37,633 nucleotides of DNA from Ignavibacteriota bacterium (GTDB lineage: Bacteria > Bacteroidota > Ignavibacteria > UBA10030 > UBA6906): contig PMJQ01000057.1 of the NCBI GenBank assembly GCA_003157485.1, positions 3,321 to 40,953 of the forward strand, given 5' to 3'. The position numbers were made by a program, and so were the translations under genes. This document shows positions 16,525 through 25,710 of the stretch, one piece after another (positions within the stretch are counted from its first letter, which is position 1; every line of letters begins with the position of its first letter). The notes beneath the pieces were generated by a model that was not told the DNA's origin, did not search any database, and saw nothing but the letters and a program-made list of their open reading frames with translations.

Positions 16525-17919
16525 CTACCGCCCCCGTCCGAGGAGCATATGGTATGCCGTGTTAAGCATGATCTTGAAATCCATCCGGAGCGACATATTC
16601 TCTATATAAAAAAGGTCGTACTGGACCTTCTTTTTCACATCGTCGATCGTCTCGTCGTATTTGTGTTTCACCTGCGCCCAGCCGGTGATCCCGGGCCGGA
16701 CTTTCAACCGCCTCTGGTACAGCGGGATTTCCTTCAGGAGCTGCTGGACGAATACGGGACGTTCCGGGCGGGGTCCGATCAGGCTCATATCCCCTTTCAG
16801 GATGTTGATCATCTGGGGTACCTCATCCAGATGGAGTTGCCGGAGGATCTTCCCGAACCTTGTCACGCGCGGATCCCGGTGGTTCGCCCACTGCGGACCT
16901 TTCAATTCCGCGTCGCTGCGCATCGAGCGGAATTTAATCATGTTGAACGGGACGCCGTCTTTCCCCACCCGTTCCTGGATATAGAGCACGGTTCCCCGAG
17001 ATTCGACCTTGATGACGGCCGATATGAGAATCCACAGCGGGAGCCCGGCGACGATGACAAGGGCGGAGGCGACAACGTCGATCAGCCGCTTCGTCGACTC
17101 TTCCCAGGGCGGCATCAACTGGGGAGTGATCTCGATGAGAGGGAAGCCGTAAATCTGATTCGTCCTCGCCTGACCGCTGATGATGTCGTAGAGGTCCGGC
17201 ATGATCTTGATGCTGACACGATGCCCGTTACAGCTGCCGATGATGTCAAGGAGACGGTCGTGATCGGCGGAATCCAGAGCGACAAGCACCTCGCGGACAT
17301 CTTCCTTCCTGATCACCCGCGGCAGATCATCAATTCCCCCCATCACCGGGATGCCCCGATACTGAGACCCGGCACGCCGCCTGTCAAGACCCACGAACCC
17401 CACAACGTTGTAGCCCAGCGCAGGATATTTTACGACGTCACCGAAAAGATCCCGCGACCGGGTGCTGCTCCCGACGATGATCGTGTTATGCACACCGATC
17501 CCCGCAATGAGCATACGCCGCTGGATGCTCCGGAGAACCATTCTCCCCGACACAACAAGGATGAGCACGTCCAGCCAGTACACGGCGATCAGGAGCCGGG
17601 AACTCGCCCCTGTCGGTTTTCCCGCATCATCGATGAAGACGGCGAAGAAGAGAATCAGCGACCCCACGACGACGGTCTTGAACAGCAGCGCAAGCTCGTC
17701 GAACCGGGAGGCTGCGTACCACGGCCGGTAGAGTCCGACGATGAAAAAAAGCAGAAGCCAGAACACGGTCACCGCCGCCATCGGAGCCCAGAGATCGGGC
17801 TCAGTAGCGACGGCGAAAAGGCCGCTCTTCACACGGAACATGAAGTACAGCGTCCACCCGGCCGATATCGTTATGACGTCGGTGATCACAAGGACGAGGA
17901 TTTCTCTCCGGTCGGACAT
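16525..17919 (-). CDS. Undecaprenyl-phosphate glycosyl-1-phosphate transferase (WcaJ/WbaP type)
   Basis: Predicted priming enzyme that moves a sugar-1-phosphate from a nucleotide sugar to undecaprenyl phosphate. The 464-residue protein has the full long-form architecture: four N-terminal helices (about 7-25, 45-62, 80-96, 110-128), a Rossmann-like CoA-binding domain (about 145-255), a membrane-entering helix (about 280-305) and the catalytic domain with RVGKDG, IKFRSM, the catalytic pair D365-E366 in LHLDEVPQM, and GDMSLIGPRP. The C-terminal part keeps KVRPGITGWAQV. It begins 1 base after the GT2 stop, with AAGG in the coupling region. It is one of two intact priming enzymes here; sugar specificity (glucose, galactose or other) cannot be assigned. 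Confidence 0.93.
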   Translation of the reverse strand: MSDRREILVLVITDVITISAGWTLYFMFRVKSGLFAVATEPDLWAPMAAVTVFWLLLFFIVGLYRPWYAASRFDELALLFKTVVVGSLILFFAVFIDDAGKPTGASSRLLIAVYWLDVLILVVSGRMVLRSIQRRMLIAGIGVHNTIIVGSSTRSRDLFGDVVKYPALGYNVVGFVGLDRRRAGSQYRGIPVMGGIDDLPRVIRKEDVREVLVALDSADHDRLLDIIGSCNGHRVSIKIMPDLYDIISGQARTNQIYGFPLIEITPQLMPPWEESTKRLIDVVASALVIVAGLPLWILISAVIKVESRGTVLYIQERVGKDGVPFNMIKFRSMRSDAELKGPQWANHRDPRVTRFGKILRQLHLDEVPQMINILKGDMSLIGPRPERPVFVQQLLKEIPLYQRRLKVRPGITGWAQVKHKYDETIDDVKKKVQYDLFYIENMSLRMDFKIMLNTAYHMLLGRGR

Positions 17920-17920
17920 G

Positions 17921-19075
17921 CTACCTTAGCACCTCCCACGTCGAGCGCTGGCGGCCGGCTATGAACCGGAAGAATCCGACAAGAAGCGCGGCATTCATCG
18001 CCGTAATGTAGTACGGCAATCCGGCAACCCCGAGACCGACGTGCGACCTGTCGGCCACGAAGCCCGCCGCGGAAAGCAGAAGAAACACGAGCTCAAGTGC
18101 AAGCACAACCGTGAAAAAAACCGATCCGGGGGCGAGAACGAGTGTCGCTCCAAACGCAAGGATGAGGAGTAACGGCACACACCAGCGGATTATTTTGTGG
18201 GACCAGAGCGCAAATGCGGTAAAACCGGCGCCGGGACCGAGCAGAGGAAGGAACTCGGAAATGCCAGCGAAGTTCTGAGCCCCGATCCGTGCTTTCCTTT
18301 TGAACTCGCCTATCATCGACCCGGAGGTCTTTTCGTATGCGAGCGCATCCCTTGCATAGATCACCCGGAACCCTTTCATGACGACCTTCAGAGGGATCAA
18401 AAAATCGTCGGTGATGGATTTCCCTTCCGGAAGCGGGACGAACAGCCCCCTCCGGATTGCGTATACACCGCCGGTGGCCCCGAGCAGAGTATGCAGATCG
18501 CTTTCATTCCGCTTGAGCCAGTTCTCATACGACCAGTACGAGATTTCCCCGACCCCTCCGGCGTCCATGCCATCCGGCAGGAGCACGAGCTCGCCGCACA
18601 CGGCGCCCACCGCGGGGTCCGCCAGCGGGCGGACGAGTCTCCCGATTGTCTCAGGCGTATACATCGTATTCGCGTCGGAAAACACGACCACTTCCCCTTC
18701 AGCGGAGCGGACAAGATCGTTCAGCACCGGGCCTTTCCCGCGCCGCCGGCTGAAACTGACCATGCGCTTGCCGGGATGTTCCCACGACTCGAGGATCCCG
18801 TTGGTTCGGTCTGTTGAACCGTCGGAACCGAATATGAAGTTGAGCTTTTCACGCGGATACCGGGTCGCCTCCAGATTTCGCAGTTTCTCCGGCAGGACGG
18901 CCTCCTCATTGTAGATCGAGATAACTACAGAGACAGAGGGCGCGAACCCGTCATCGGCCGCCACAGGGCGCGACCCTGCCATCCTGACCATGATCGCTAC
19001 GACGAGCGGGTAGACGAAATATGAATAGACCACTGCGCCGATCGAGCACCAGAAAAGAACCCCGGCTACATCCAT
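17921..19075 (-). CDS. Membrane-bound glycosyltransferase family 2 (processive-type topology)
   Basis: A GT2 enzyme with an N-terminal membrane helix (about 4-28), a GT-A domain and three hydrophobic C-terminal helices. Motifs include VVISIYNEEAVLP, FGSDGSTDRT, VFSDANTMY (the metal-binding DxN-type site), a TGGVYAIRR acceptor loop, ITDDFLIPLK (catalytic base region), and KRKARIGAQNF, a position where processive synthases have QxxRW but this protein has RIGAQ. The topology recalls cellulose or hyaluronan synthases, yet without QxxRW a single-sugar addition is as likely. The track start at 19102 is GTG with no Shine-Dalgarno; the ATG at 19075 preceded by AAGGGC is preferred but not certain. The stop lies 1 base before the priming enzyme. 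Confidence 0.85.
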   Translation of the reverse strand: MDVAGVLFWCSIGAVVYSYFVYPLVVAIMVRMAGSRPVAADDGFAPSVSVVISIYNEEAVLPEKLRNLEATRYPREKLNFIFGSDGSTDRTNGILESWEHPGKRMVSFSRRRGKGPVLNDLVRSAEGEVVVFSDANTMYTPETIGRLVRPLADPAVGAVCGELVLLPDGMDAGGVGEISYWSYENWLKRNESDLHTLLGATGGVYAIRRGLFVPLPEGKSITDDFLIPLKVVMKGFRVIYARDALAYEKTSGSMIGEFKRKARIGAQNFAGISEFLPLLGPGAGFTAFALWSHKIIRWCVPLLLILAFGATLVLAPGSVFFTVVLALELVFLLLSAAGFVADRSHVGLGVAGLPYYITAMNAALLVGFFRFIAGRQRSTWEVLR

Positions 19076-19105
19076 GAGCCCTTGAGCAAATCCCACTGTC
19101 ACCTG

Positions 19106-20182
19106 CTATGCTTTCGAAACGTTCATCACGCCAACTGTCCTGAATATCGATTCAAAACGCTGTTCGTACGTATGGTCGCGGCACGCACGGCGGTAGCCCG
19201 CCTCGCGTATCGCTTCCCTCTCCCCCTCGTGCGCGAGATAGTACCGTATGGAGTCACGAAGCTCACGATCGGACCGGAACACCGCGATTTCTTCTCCCGG
19301 CACGAAATAGTCGCTCAAGCCGTGAGCGCTCGACGTCAGCAGGAAACCGCCCGCGCCCGGGATTTCAAAATTCCGGGCCTTGATCTGGGAAGCGCGGTCG
19401 TTGAGAAGCACGCGTGCCTGCTCCACGATCCGCAAAGGGGAATTCACGGTGATGCTGTCATCCGCCCGGCGATTCATAAACACCTTGGCCAGGGGTTTCC
19501 ATCCCGGGGCCGCGGAACTTTCGGTAAAGTTGAGATTGATGCGACTTCGTGAATACATTGCAATCATCTCCTCCTGGTCCAGTCTTCCGTTCTTCCATCC
19601 CCTCCCCCAGCATTCGACGGGAATACCCTCCCTCACGAGATTCGCGATGCGCGACCGGCGCCGGGAGTGGACCTGCCCGATGAACGTCACATCAAACTCA
19701 GGGGGGACATTTTTTCTCACGACCCGGTGATGGTTGAATGCCCACTGGGACAGGATCACGTGCGTACAGCCGGATGCCCGGTACCGGTCCAGCGACCGGG
19801 TATCGGTGGTCACCGCCCAGTGGAAAAGGGGTGCCCAGTGCCGGGAGTAGGGCAAAAACCTCCAATGATCATCACCGAACCAGTTGAGCGTGATGGACCC
19901 GCTCGCGCGCGTGATCCTGCGAACGGTCTCCGTCGTGATCTCATCGGTGAAGAGAACAAAGAAGCAGACCTCCGGGCGGAATTCATCGACCTCGCGGAGG
20001 AGCGACCTGTTCATCCCTTCCCGCCCGTCGCGCCGCATTTCTTCATCAAGCGGAAAGAACCGCACGTCGACGCCCTGCATGCGGCCGAGAGTCCCGAGGA
20101 AATTCACATGTTCGTAACTGAACCCCCTCTCCGGCTGGCCGTAATCGTATTTCAGCCCGATATAGAGAACACGCAGCGGCAT
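19106..20182 (-). CDS. CgeB-like glycosyltransferase (GT-B, Glyco_trans_1_2 type)
   Basis: A 358-residue protein resembling CgeB/spore-maturation-type glycosyltransferases. The N-terminal domain contains LYIGLKYDYG and a VCFFVLFTDEI strand; the middle has NWFGDDHWRF, which aligns with a conserved aspartate-rich turn in this family, and the C-terminal domain has FDVTFIGQVHSRR, the donor-loop segment QIKARNFEIPGAGGFLLT and a HGLSDYFVPGEEIAVF segment typical of the PF13524-like domain. Substrates are unknown. It is 61 bases after the flippase and 3-30 bases before the next GT2 depending on that gene's start. Cytoplasmic location is expected since no signal peptide or helix is visible. Confidence 0.82.
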   Translation of the reverse strand: MPLRVLYIGLKYDYGQPERGFSYEHVNFLGTLGRMQGVDVRFFPLDEEMRRDGREGMNRSLLREVDEFRPEVCFFVLFTDEITTETVRRITRASGSITLNWFGDDHWRFLPYSRHWAPLFHWAVTTDTRSLDRYRASGCTHVILSQWAFNHHRVVRKNVPPEFDVTFIGQVHSRRRSRIANLVREGIPVECWGRGWKNGRLDQEEMIAMYSRSRINLNFTESSAAPGWKPLAKVFMNRRADDSITVNSPLRIVEQARVLLNDRASQIKARNFEIPGAGGFLLTSSAHGLSDYFVPGEEIAVFRSDRELRDSIRYYLAHEGEREAIREAGYRRACRDHTYEQRFESIFRTVGVMNVSKA

Positions 20183-20243
20183 CAGATGAGCTCGCCGGGC
20201 GCCTGCAGCGGCGGCCTTTCACAGATGCCTCGCCGGGGGGTAT

Positions 20244-21830
20244 TCACGAAATTCCACCGACGAATCTCGCACGCAATCGCATCATGAGTTGTTTGTCGCC
20301 GTCGTTCAGCGCGTACCTCCACACGAACAGTGCGTACGCGGGGAGGAACAGGGCGGCCGCAGACACCCGAACCACGCTGCTCCCGACGGCAAGAGCAGCT
20401 GCGATAAGCAGCGCAAGCAGCACCATCAATGCCGTCCCCCGGGAGGTCCAAAACGCCGCACGCCCTGGGATCCCGGGAAATGCAATATGCCTCCGGACTC
20501 CCCGAAAGAGGAGAATTGCATCCAGCGTCACCCGCACCAGGGAGGCAAGCGCCGCCCCCGCTATGCCGAGTACCGGGATCAGGAGCAGATTGAGTGCCAC
20601 CATGAGCGGCAATTCTGCCGCGTGGTACTTCGCCGTCAGATCCGGCCGGCCGAACGCATGCAGCGCGGTAAAAGGCACCTGCGCTACTGAAGAAATACAA
20701 AAACCGCAGGCGAGTATCCTGAGCGACAGGCTGCTGGCGGCGGAGAACTCCTTCCCCATCCAGAGCGTGAGGACTTCCGGCGCGACGAGTACCAGCACTG
20801 CGGTCAGGGGGAGCGCGATCAGGGCGATGTACAGCACGGATCGAGTGTACAGCGCGCCTGATGTCAACTGACCGCCCGGGCTGACGGTTCCGCCGCTGAA
20901 CACGGGATACAGGGCTGTCGTCAGGCTGAGCGGCAACACAAGCATCCGCATGACAGTCTCCTGAGGTACCGTATAGTAGGCAACCGCCGTGAGAGCAAGA
21001 AATGAACCGATCATGAGCCGGTCAAGATATATAAACAGGGGCGAAACGACCTGGGAGACCGAAACCCACCCTCCAAATGAAAGGAGCCGCTTCGCCAAGT
21101 GGCCGTCCCACAGCCTGATGCCGGTAAAAATTCCCTCATCGAGGGACCTGAGGAGCCAGACCCCGGCGGCAGCGGCAACCACCCTGATGACAACAGTCAA
21201 AAGGACGACATGGAATACGCCGCCGCCCATCAATACGATCGCCACGGAGCCGAGCCACTGTGCAAGGCCCATCACGGCCTGAAACGCGTTCACCATGTCA
21301 AACCGCTGGTAGGCCGACTGGATTCCCCGGATCATGCCGTTCGCGAGCATAAGGGGAATGCCAAAGGCGGCAATCACCAGGGATGCGTATGCTTCTCCGG
21401 CCATCGCTGCCGGAATGTGGAAGACCCCGGAAATCACGGGGCCTATAGCGGCGAGAAGTGCCAGCCCCACGACCGCCCCGACTATGGCACTCAGAGAGAG
21501 GGACGTCCAGCAGATGCGGCGAATCAACGGCCGGTCACCCGCCGCCAGCGCTTCCGCGACATACTTTGTGATCGCGCGGCTCACTCCGAGGTCGAGGAGG
21601 CTGAAGTATCCGACGACTATCCAGATGAGCGAAAGCAGGCCGAATCCGTCGGCCGACAGCTTTCTTACAAGGATCGGAAAACTCAGGAACGAGACCGCGA
21701 TGACAAAGACCTGTGTGAAGAAGTTGTACGCGGTGTTTTTCGCGACGACGCGAAGGTTCCCTGATCCGGGCATTTTCCGCGCATCCGGAGTATCGGGCCC
21801 CGGCGACGGTTCGACGCTTCCGCTACGCAT
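20244..21830 (-). CDS. Oligosaccharide flippase Wzx, copy 2
   Basis: Predicted flippase of the MOP superfamily that moves undecaprenyl-linked repeat units to the periplasm. From the chosen ATG the protein has 528 residues: a polar leader, then KNTAYNFFTQVFVIAVSFLSFPILVRKL, the standard first helix of Wzx proteins, and about 14 hydrophobic helices. Three starts are possible: TTG at 21878 (overlapping the wzz stop), ATG at 21830 and ATG at 21773, the last one closest to the conserved domain; none has a strong Shine-Dalgarno. Its position between wzz and glycosyltransferases, in the operon carrying wza, makes it the main flippase for the exported polymer. Confidence 0.88.
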   Translation of the reverse strand: MRSGSVEPSPGPDTPDARKMPGSGNLRVVAKNTAYNFFTQVFVIAVSFLSFPILVRKLSADGFGLLSLIWIVVGYFSLLDLGVSRAITKYVAEALAAGDRPLIRRICWTSLSLSAIVGAVVGLALLAAIGPVISGVFHIPAAMAGEAYASLVIAAFGIPLMLANGMIRGIQSAYQRFDMVNAFQAVMGLAQWLGSVAIVLMGGGVFHVVLLTVVIRVVAAAAGVWLLRSLDEGIFTGIRLWDGHLAKRLLSFGGWVSVSQVVSPLFIYLDRLMIGSFLALTAVAYYTVPQETVMRMLVLPLSLTTALYPVFSGGTVSPGGQLTSGALYTRSVLYIALIALPLTAVLVLVAPEVLTLWMGKEFSAASSLSLRILACGFCISSVAQVPFTALHAFGRPDLTAKYHAAELPLMVALNLLLIPVLGIAGAALASLVRVTLDAILLFRGVRRHIAFPGIPGRAAFWTSRGTALMVLLALLIAAALAVGSSVVRVSAAALFLPAYALFVWRYALNDGDKQLMMRLRARFVGGIS

Positions 21831-21870
21831 GGAGGCAGGAGATGACCGGAGGGACCATACCCGCCTCTTA

Positions 21871-23028
21871 TTATTCAATGCGAACGCGGTAGAATCGGGC
21901 GACGCGCCGTGCCGCCTTTTGAACGCGGCGTTCGAAAACCGTCGCTCCTTCAGGCCCGAAGACCCCCTGCATCAGGAGCGCCAGGAGCACGGACAACGCC
22001 AGCGTGAGGACACACGCGAGAAACACGATCAGCATCCGCTGCGGCTTCGATTTCTTCTCGGCCGGCACGGCGCGATCCAGCACAAGCAGCACAGGGATGT
22101 CCTTGTGTTCGTTGATCTTTGCCTGTTCATACAGCGGCACAAGGAACTCAATGATCTTTTGCTGAATCGCCACGTTGCGGTACAGGCGGAGCGACTCGAC
22201 GCCGATCCCCGGTATTCCCCCGATCTTCTTGTTGATCTCCCCCACCTCCACCTCAAGCTGCTTCAGCGCCGGGTTGTCCCCCGTCGCGGTCCGCTTTGCG
22301 ATGGCAAGCTCCAGGTCCTTCCGCGCTTTCATGCCGTACAGCTCCGCGATCGGGCCGATCCCTGAGGCCCCTTCCCCCTCCGGGACGATCAGCATTCCCG
22401 TGCGTTCCTGGTACGCCTGGAGCGAATCCTCGGCCCGGCGGAGGTCCGCGTAGATCCCGTCCAGTCTCGTCTCGATAAACTCCCTGTTGCTCCCCGCCTC
22501 CTTCGTCCCGAGCTGAACGCTGATCCCGTTCAGCAGTTCCACGAAATAGTTGGCTATATCCGCCGCCCGCAGAGGGTCCCTGTCAAACACTTCAATCGTG
22601 ATGTTGTCGTCATCCTGGGTATCAAATGCCGTATTTCCTGAGAGCGCCTTTACCGCTTTCTCCATCGAACTGTCGGTAATCCCGTATTCCCCCATCAGGT
22701 TAAATTTCCTGACCACAGCCTCCATCGCCTCCCGGCTCTTCAAAATCGCAAAATAATTGTACGTTCCGCCGCTGCCCCCGAGCGATCGCCGCGCGAGACC
22801 CGGCAGGCCGCGCAGCAGGCTCCCCGCGCTCCCCAGGGCACCGAACATGTCAGGCTCTTTCGGGGGGAGGATCGACGCCGTCGACTTGTACCATTGAGGA
22901 AGAAGAAGGCTCACAACCACCGCCGCCACGGTCACGACAATCACGTTGACCAGAATAAACCGCCGCCATGCCAGCAGGGTTCCAATCACGTTGAAGAGGG
23001 CGCCGCCGGAGGGTGAAGATGGAGTCAT
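21871..23028 (-). CDS. Wzz-like polysaccharide co-polymerase, copy 2
   Basis: Predicted inner-membrane co-polymerase partnering the Wza encoded directly upstream. The 385-residue protein has a helix at about 23-43, ASILPPK at about 51-57, a long helical periplasmic domain with GITDSSMEKAVKAL and a charged coiled-coil region, and a C-terminal helix at about 331-356 followed by a basic tail. No kinase domain follows. It is paralogous to the protein at 494-1693 with matching motif order. The track start at 23082 would lie inside wza; the ATG at 23028, seven bases after the wza stop, begins MTPSSPS and gives the usual distance to the first helix. Confidence 0.9.
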   Translation of the reverse strand: MTPSSPSGGALFNVIGTLLAWRRFILVNVIVVTVAAVVVSLLLPQWYKSTASILPPKEPDMFGALGSAGSLLRGLPGLARRSLGGSGGTYNYFAILKSREAMEAVVRKFNLMGEYGITDSSMEKAVKALSGNTAFDTQDDDNITIEVFDRDPLRAADIANYFVELLNGISVQLGTKEAGSNREFIETRLDGIYADLRRAEDSLQAYQERTGMLIVPEGEGASGIGPIAELYGMKARKDLELAIAKRTATGDNPALKQLEVEVGEINKKIGGIPGIGVESLRLYRNVAIQQKIIEFLVPLYEQAKINEHKDIPVLLVLDRAVPAEKKSKPQRMLIVFLACVLTLALSVLLALLMQGVFGPEGATVFERRVQKAARRVARFYRVRIE

Positions 23029-23035
23029 TATCGGC

Positions 23036-24706
23036 TCATTTCTTGTATTGATTGACAAGGAGGACGATGCTGATCGCGACACTCAGGACCGTTGCGGACT
23101 GCGCGATGATCCCGAGATAGTAGCCGAAGGGGTGGTCAGGGACTTTCGGCACCCAGATAAAATCCCCCTCTTCGACGGAAGTGTCGCCGGGATTCAACCA
23201 CTGCCGGCTCCTCGCCTTGATCACCTTGATGTCGCCCCGACGCGAGCGGTCCGTGACGCCGCCGGCCCTCTCGATGTAGCGCCAGACGTCTTCACCGGCA
23301 ATGAACGGAACGTGGCCCGGGCTGACGACCTGGCCGAACACGTAGACGGTCTTCTTCCTGGAGGGAATGATCACCTCGTCCCCTGACTGCAGAAAGACGT
23401 CGCTCGATTGATCGCCGCGCACGAAGAGCTTTACAAAGTCGGTCGTCACCTGCTCCTTCCGCATGCGCAGGGTGGTTTCAATGTAGAAATCGGTCGTATC
23501 GTCGGGTGGGACGCCTCCACGGATGCTCATGAGGCGCTCCGTCTCGACGTCGGACTCCCTGACCGGCTGACGGAGCACCTCCGCGGAAGAAAGAAGGGCG
23601 TCATCGCTGAATCCCCCCGCGGACCTGACAAGTTCGGAGAGGCGCGTGGAATCCCGCGTGATCGGGTACAAACCGGGGAACAGAACTTCCCCCGTGATTT
23701 TCACCCTGTAATCGCCCCGCTGGTCCACGGTTCCCCGAACGAGGATCCGGTCGCCGGGCTGCAGGGGAATATCCGGGACCGTCCCGGCAAGGATTCCCCT
23801 TGCGTCAATCGACGTGCGCTCGCGGATATAGCCCGTACGATCCTGACGGGTGAGCTCGACGCTGTCTTCGCGTGCTCCCGGGGAGAAACCGAACGCGAAT
23901 CGAATCGCATCACTCACGCTGTCCCCGTCGGCAAACTCGAATCTTCCCGGCGCGTTGACCTGGCCGTAGACACCGATCACGTTGCGGTGGACGTCGTACG
24001 GGGGAACGACGACGACGTCCCCCTCTCGAAGGTACGGGTTCCAGCGGTCCTCTTTCAGAGCCAGGAATCTCTGCAGGTCGACGCGGGACTGCGTCCGGTC
24101 GTTATGCCGGAGAATTATGCGGCGGGTCGACATGAGGAACTTTATGTTGTCAAGTTCACTCTGCGCCTCCCCCGGCATGAGCTTATTCGCCGCTTCGAGG
24201 ACTTTGTCCACCCTGTTGTAGGCAGCCATCGTGTACGAGCCGGTGTTCAGCACCTCCCCCTCCACGGTAACAACGATCGGGCGGGGATTCACCAGTGTCA
24301 TTGTCAGCTCGCTTTCAAGGTAGCGTTTCCTGACCGCGGCGGCGACTTTCTCCTTGGCGGCGGCAAGCGTCATTTGCGAAACCTGGACCTCGCCGACTGT
24401 CGGGATGATCAGCGTCCCCTCCGGCGTTACCGTGAGCTCGAAGGCAAGGGGCTTGCTGCTCCAGATATTGACCGAGAAACCGTCCGACGGTCCCACAAAA
24501 TAGTTCGCGGGATTGATGACGGACTCGAGCGCGGGCCCGCGGGGCTGTACCATGACCGTGCCCTGCGAAACCCTGTCTTTGTCGCCGGGGAAATCGGTCT
24601 CCGAAGTCTCTCTCCTCGTCTGCGCCGTGACGCACGTAAACGACAGTGCCACGAACACAAACATCAGCAGCCGCGGCACACGCCGTGTGAGTTCTTCAGG
24701 TTTCAT
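23036..24706 (-). CDS. Wza-like polysaccharide export protein with SLBB domains
   Basis: Predicted outer-envelope export protein of 556 residues. A signal peptide is visible (basic start, hydrophobic 12-27, likely cleavage after VTA); there is no clear lipobox. The Poly_export domain covers about 63-137 (NYFVGPSDGFSVNIW, VTPEGTLIIPTVGEV), then four SLBB-like modules begin near 147 (VEGEVLNTGSY), 244 (VYGQVNAPGRF), 337 (ITGEVLFPGLY) and 455 (VFGQVVSPGHV). A single hydrophobic helix (about 530-551) ends the protein, as in Wza where the C-terminal helix spans the outer membrane. It overlaps the end of rfbB by 11 bases and is followed by wzz after 7 bases. Confidence 0.92.
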   Translation of the reverse strand: MKPEELTRRVPRLLMFVFVALSFTCVTAQTRRETSETDFPGDKDRVSQGTVMVQPRGPALESVINPANYFVGPSDGFSVNIWSSKPLAFELTVTPEGTLIIPTVGEVQVSQMTLAAAKEKVAAAVRKRYLESELTMTLVNPRPIVVTVEGEVLNTGSYTMAAYNRVDKVLEAANKLMPGEAQSELDNIKFLMSTRRIILRHNDRTQSRVDLQRFLALKEDRWNPYLREGDVVVVPPYDVHRNVIGVYGQVNAPGRFEFADGDSVSDAIRFAFGFSPGAREDSVELTRQDRTGYIRERTSIDARGILAGTVPDIPLQPGDRILVRGTVDQRGDYRVKITGEVLFPGLYPITRDSTRLSELVRSAGGFSDDALLSSAEVLRQPVRESDVETERLMSIRGGVPPDDTTDFYIETTLRMRKEQVTTDFVKLFVRGDQSSDVFLQSGDEVIIPSRKKTVYVFGQVVSPGHVPFIAGEDVWRYIERAGGVTDRSRRGDIKVIKARSRQWLNPGDTSVEEGDFIWVPKVPDHPFGYYLGIIAQSATVLSVAISIVLLVNQYKK

Positions 24707-25706
24707 ACATATCCTTATAATACTCGCGGTATGCCCCGCTCATGATCCTCCGCCACCAGGGCTCGTGCTTCAGATACCACTCAACGGTCTGCTCAATCCC
24801 CTGTTCAAATGTTACGCCCGGTGCCCACCCGAGTTCTCCCATGACTTTCGACGCATCGATTGCATAGCGCAGGTCGTGCCCGGGACGGTCTTTGACGTAG
24901 CTGATGAGGCTCTCCGGCTTCCGGAGCTTCCTGAGGAGGAGGCGGACGATGTCGATGTTGCGGCACTCGTTGTTCCCGCCAATATTGTATACCTCCCCGT
25001 TCCGGCCCCGCTCCATGACCGCATCAAGCGCCGTGCAGTGGTCGCGCACATAGAGCCAGTCCCGGACGTTTATCCCCTCCCCGTACACGGGGAGGGGCCG
25101 GTCGTCCATCGCACAGGCGATCATGAGGGGGATGAGTTTCTCCGGAAACTGGTAGGGGCCGTAGTTGTTCGAGCACCGCGTGACGATGGCCGGAAAGGAG
25201 AACGTATGGACGGCGGCAAGGACGAGCAGGTCGGAAGCGGCCTTGCTCGCGGCATAGGGGCTGTTGGGATGAACGGGGGTCGATTCAGTGAATTTCCCCT
25301 CCCGCCCCAACGACCCGTACACCTCGTCCGTCGAGACGTGCAAAAATCTCTCCACGTTCCGTTCGCGGGCGGCGTCAATAAGGACCTGCGTCCCCAGGAC
25401 GTTCGTCGCGACGAACACCGCCGCGCCGCTTATGCTCCTGTCGACGTGCGATTCCGCCGCAAAATGCACGACCGCGTCGGTCTCGTGCTTCTTCATCACG
25501 GCAAGGACTTCGTCCCTGCTGCAGATGTCGCCCCGGACGAACGTGTAGTCCCCGTTCTCGCCTATATCCCGCAGGTTGTCCAGATTCCCGGCGTACGTGA
25601 GCTTGTCGTAATTGACAACACGGACCCCCGGATGCGATTCGAGGTAGTAACGGACAAAATTGCTTCCGATGAACCCTGCGCCGCCTGTCACAAGGAGTGA
25701 GCGCAT
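24696..25706 (-). CDS. rfbB: dTDP-glucose 4,6-dehydratase
   Basis: Extended SDR enzyme converting dTDP-glucose to dTDP-4-keto-6-deoxyglucose in the cytoplasm. The 336-residue protein has the NAD-binding TGGAGFIGSN (7-16), the dehydratase catalytic triplet T126-D127-E128 in VSTDEVYG, the Y151-xxx-K155 pair in SPYAASKAASD, and the substrate loop RCSNNYGPYQFPEKLIP. These closely match RmlB/RfbB rather than epimerases. rmlA and rmlD are not in the window, so dTDP-rhamnose synthesis cannot be concluded; the product may feed an amino-sugar route through the cupin and DegT enzymes of the same operon. It starts 4 bases after the cupin stop and overlaps wza by 11 bases. Confidence 0.95.
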   Translation of the reverse strand: MRSLLVTGGAGFIGSNFVRYYLESHPGVRVVNYDKLTYAGNLDNLRDIGENGDYTFVRGDICSRDEVLAVMKKHETDAVVHFAAESHVDRSISGAAVFVATNVLGTQVLIDAARERNVERFLHVSTDEVYGSLGREGKFTESTPVHPNSPYAASKAASDLLVLAAVHTFSFPAIVTRCSNNYGPYQFPEKLIPLMIACAMDDRPLPVYGEGINVRDWLYVRDHCTALDAVMERGRNGEVYNIGGNNECRNIDIVRLLLRKLRKPESLISYVKDRPGHDLRYAIDASKVMGELGWAPGVTFEQGIEQTVEWYLKHEPWWRRIMSGAYREYYKDMYET

Positions 25707-25710
25707 CGGG

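Noticed and set aside
16504-17964. 486-codon plus-strand ORF opposite the long priming transferase
   Set aside because: Shadow; the minus strand has all the catalytic motifs of a phosphoglycosyl transferase.
17921-19075. Processive synthase (cellulose/hyaluronan type) call
   Set aside because: The topology fits but the QxxRW motif needed for processive enzymes is not present, so only a general membrane GT2 call is supported.
23408-24745. 445-codon plus-strand ORF opposite the Wza gene
   Set aside because: Shadow of a conserved gene with charged, low-complexity composition.
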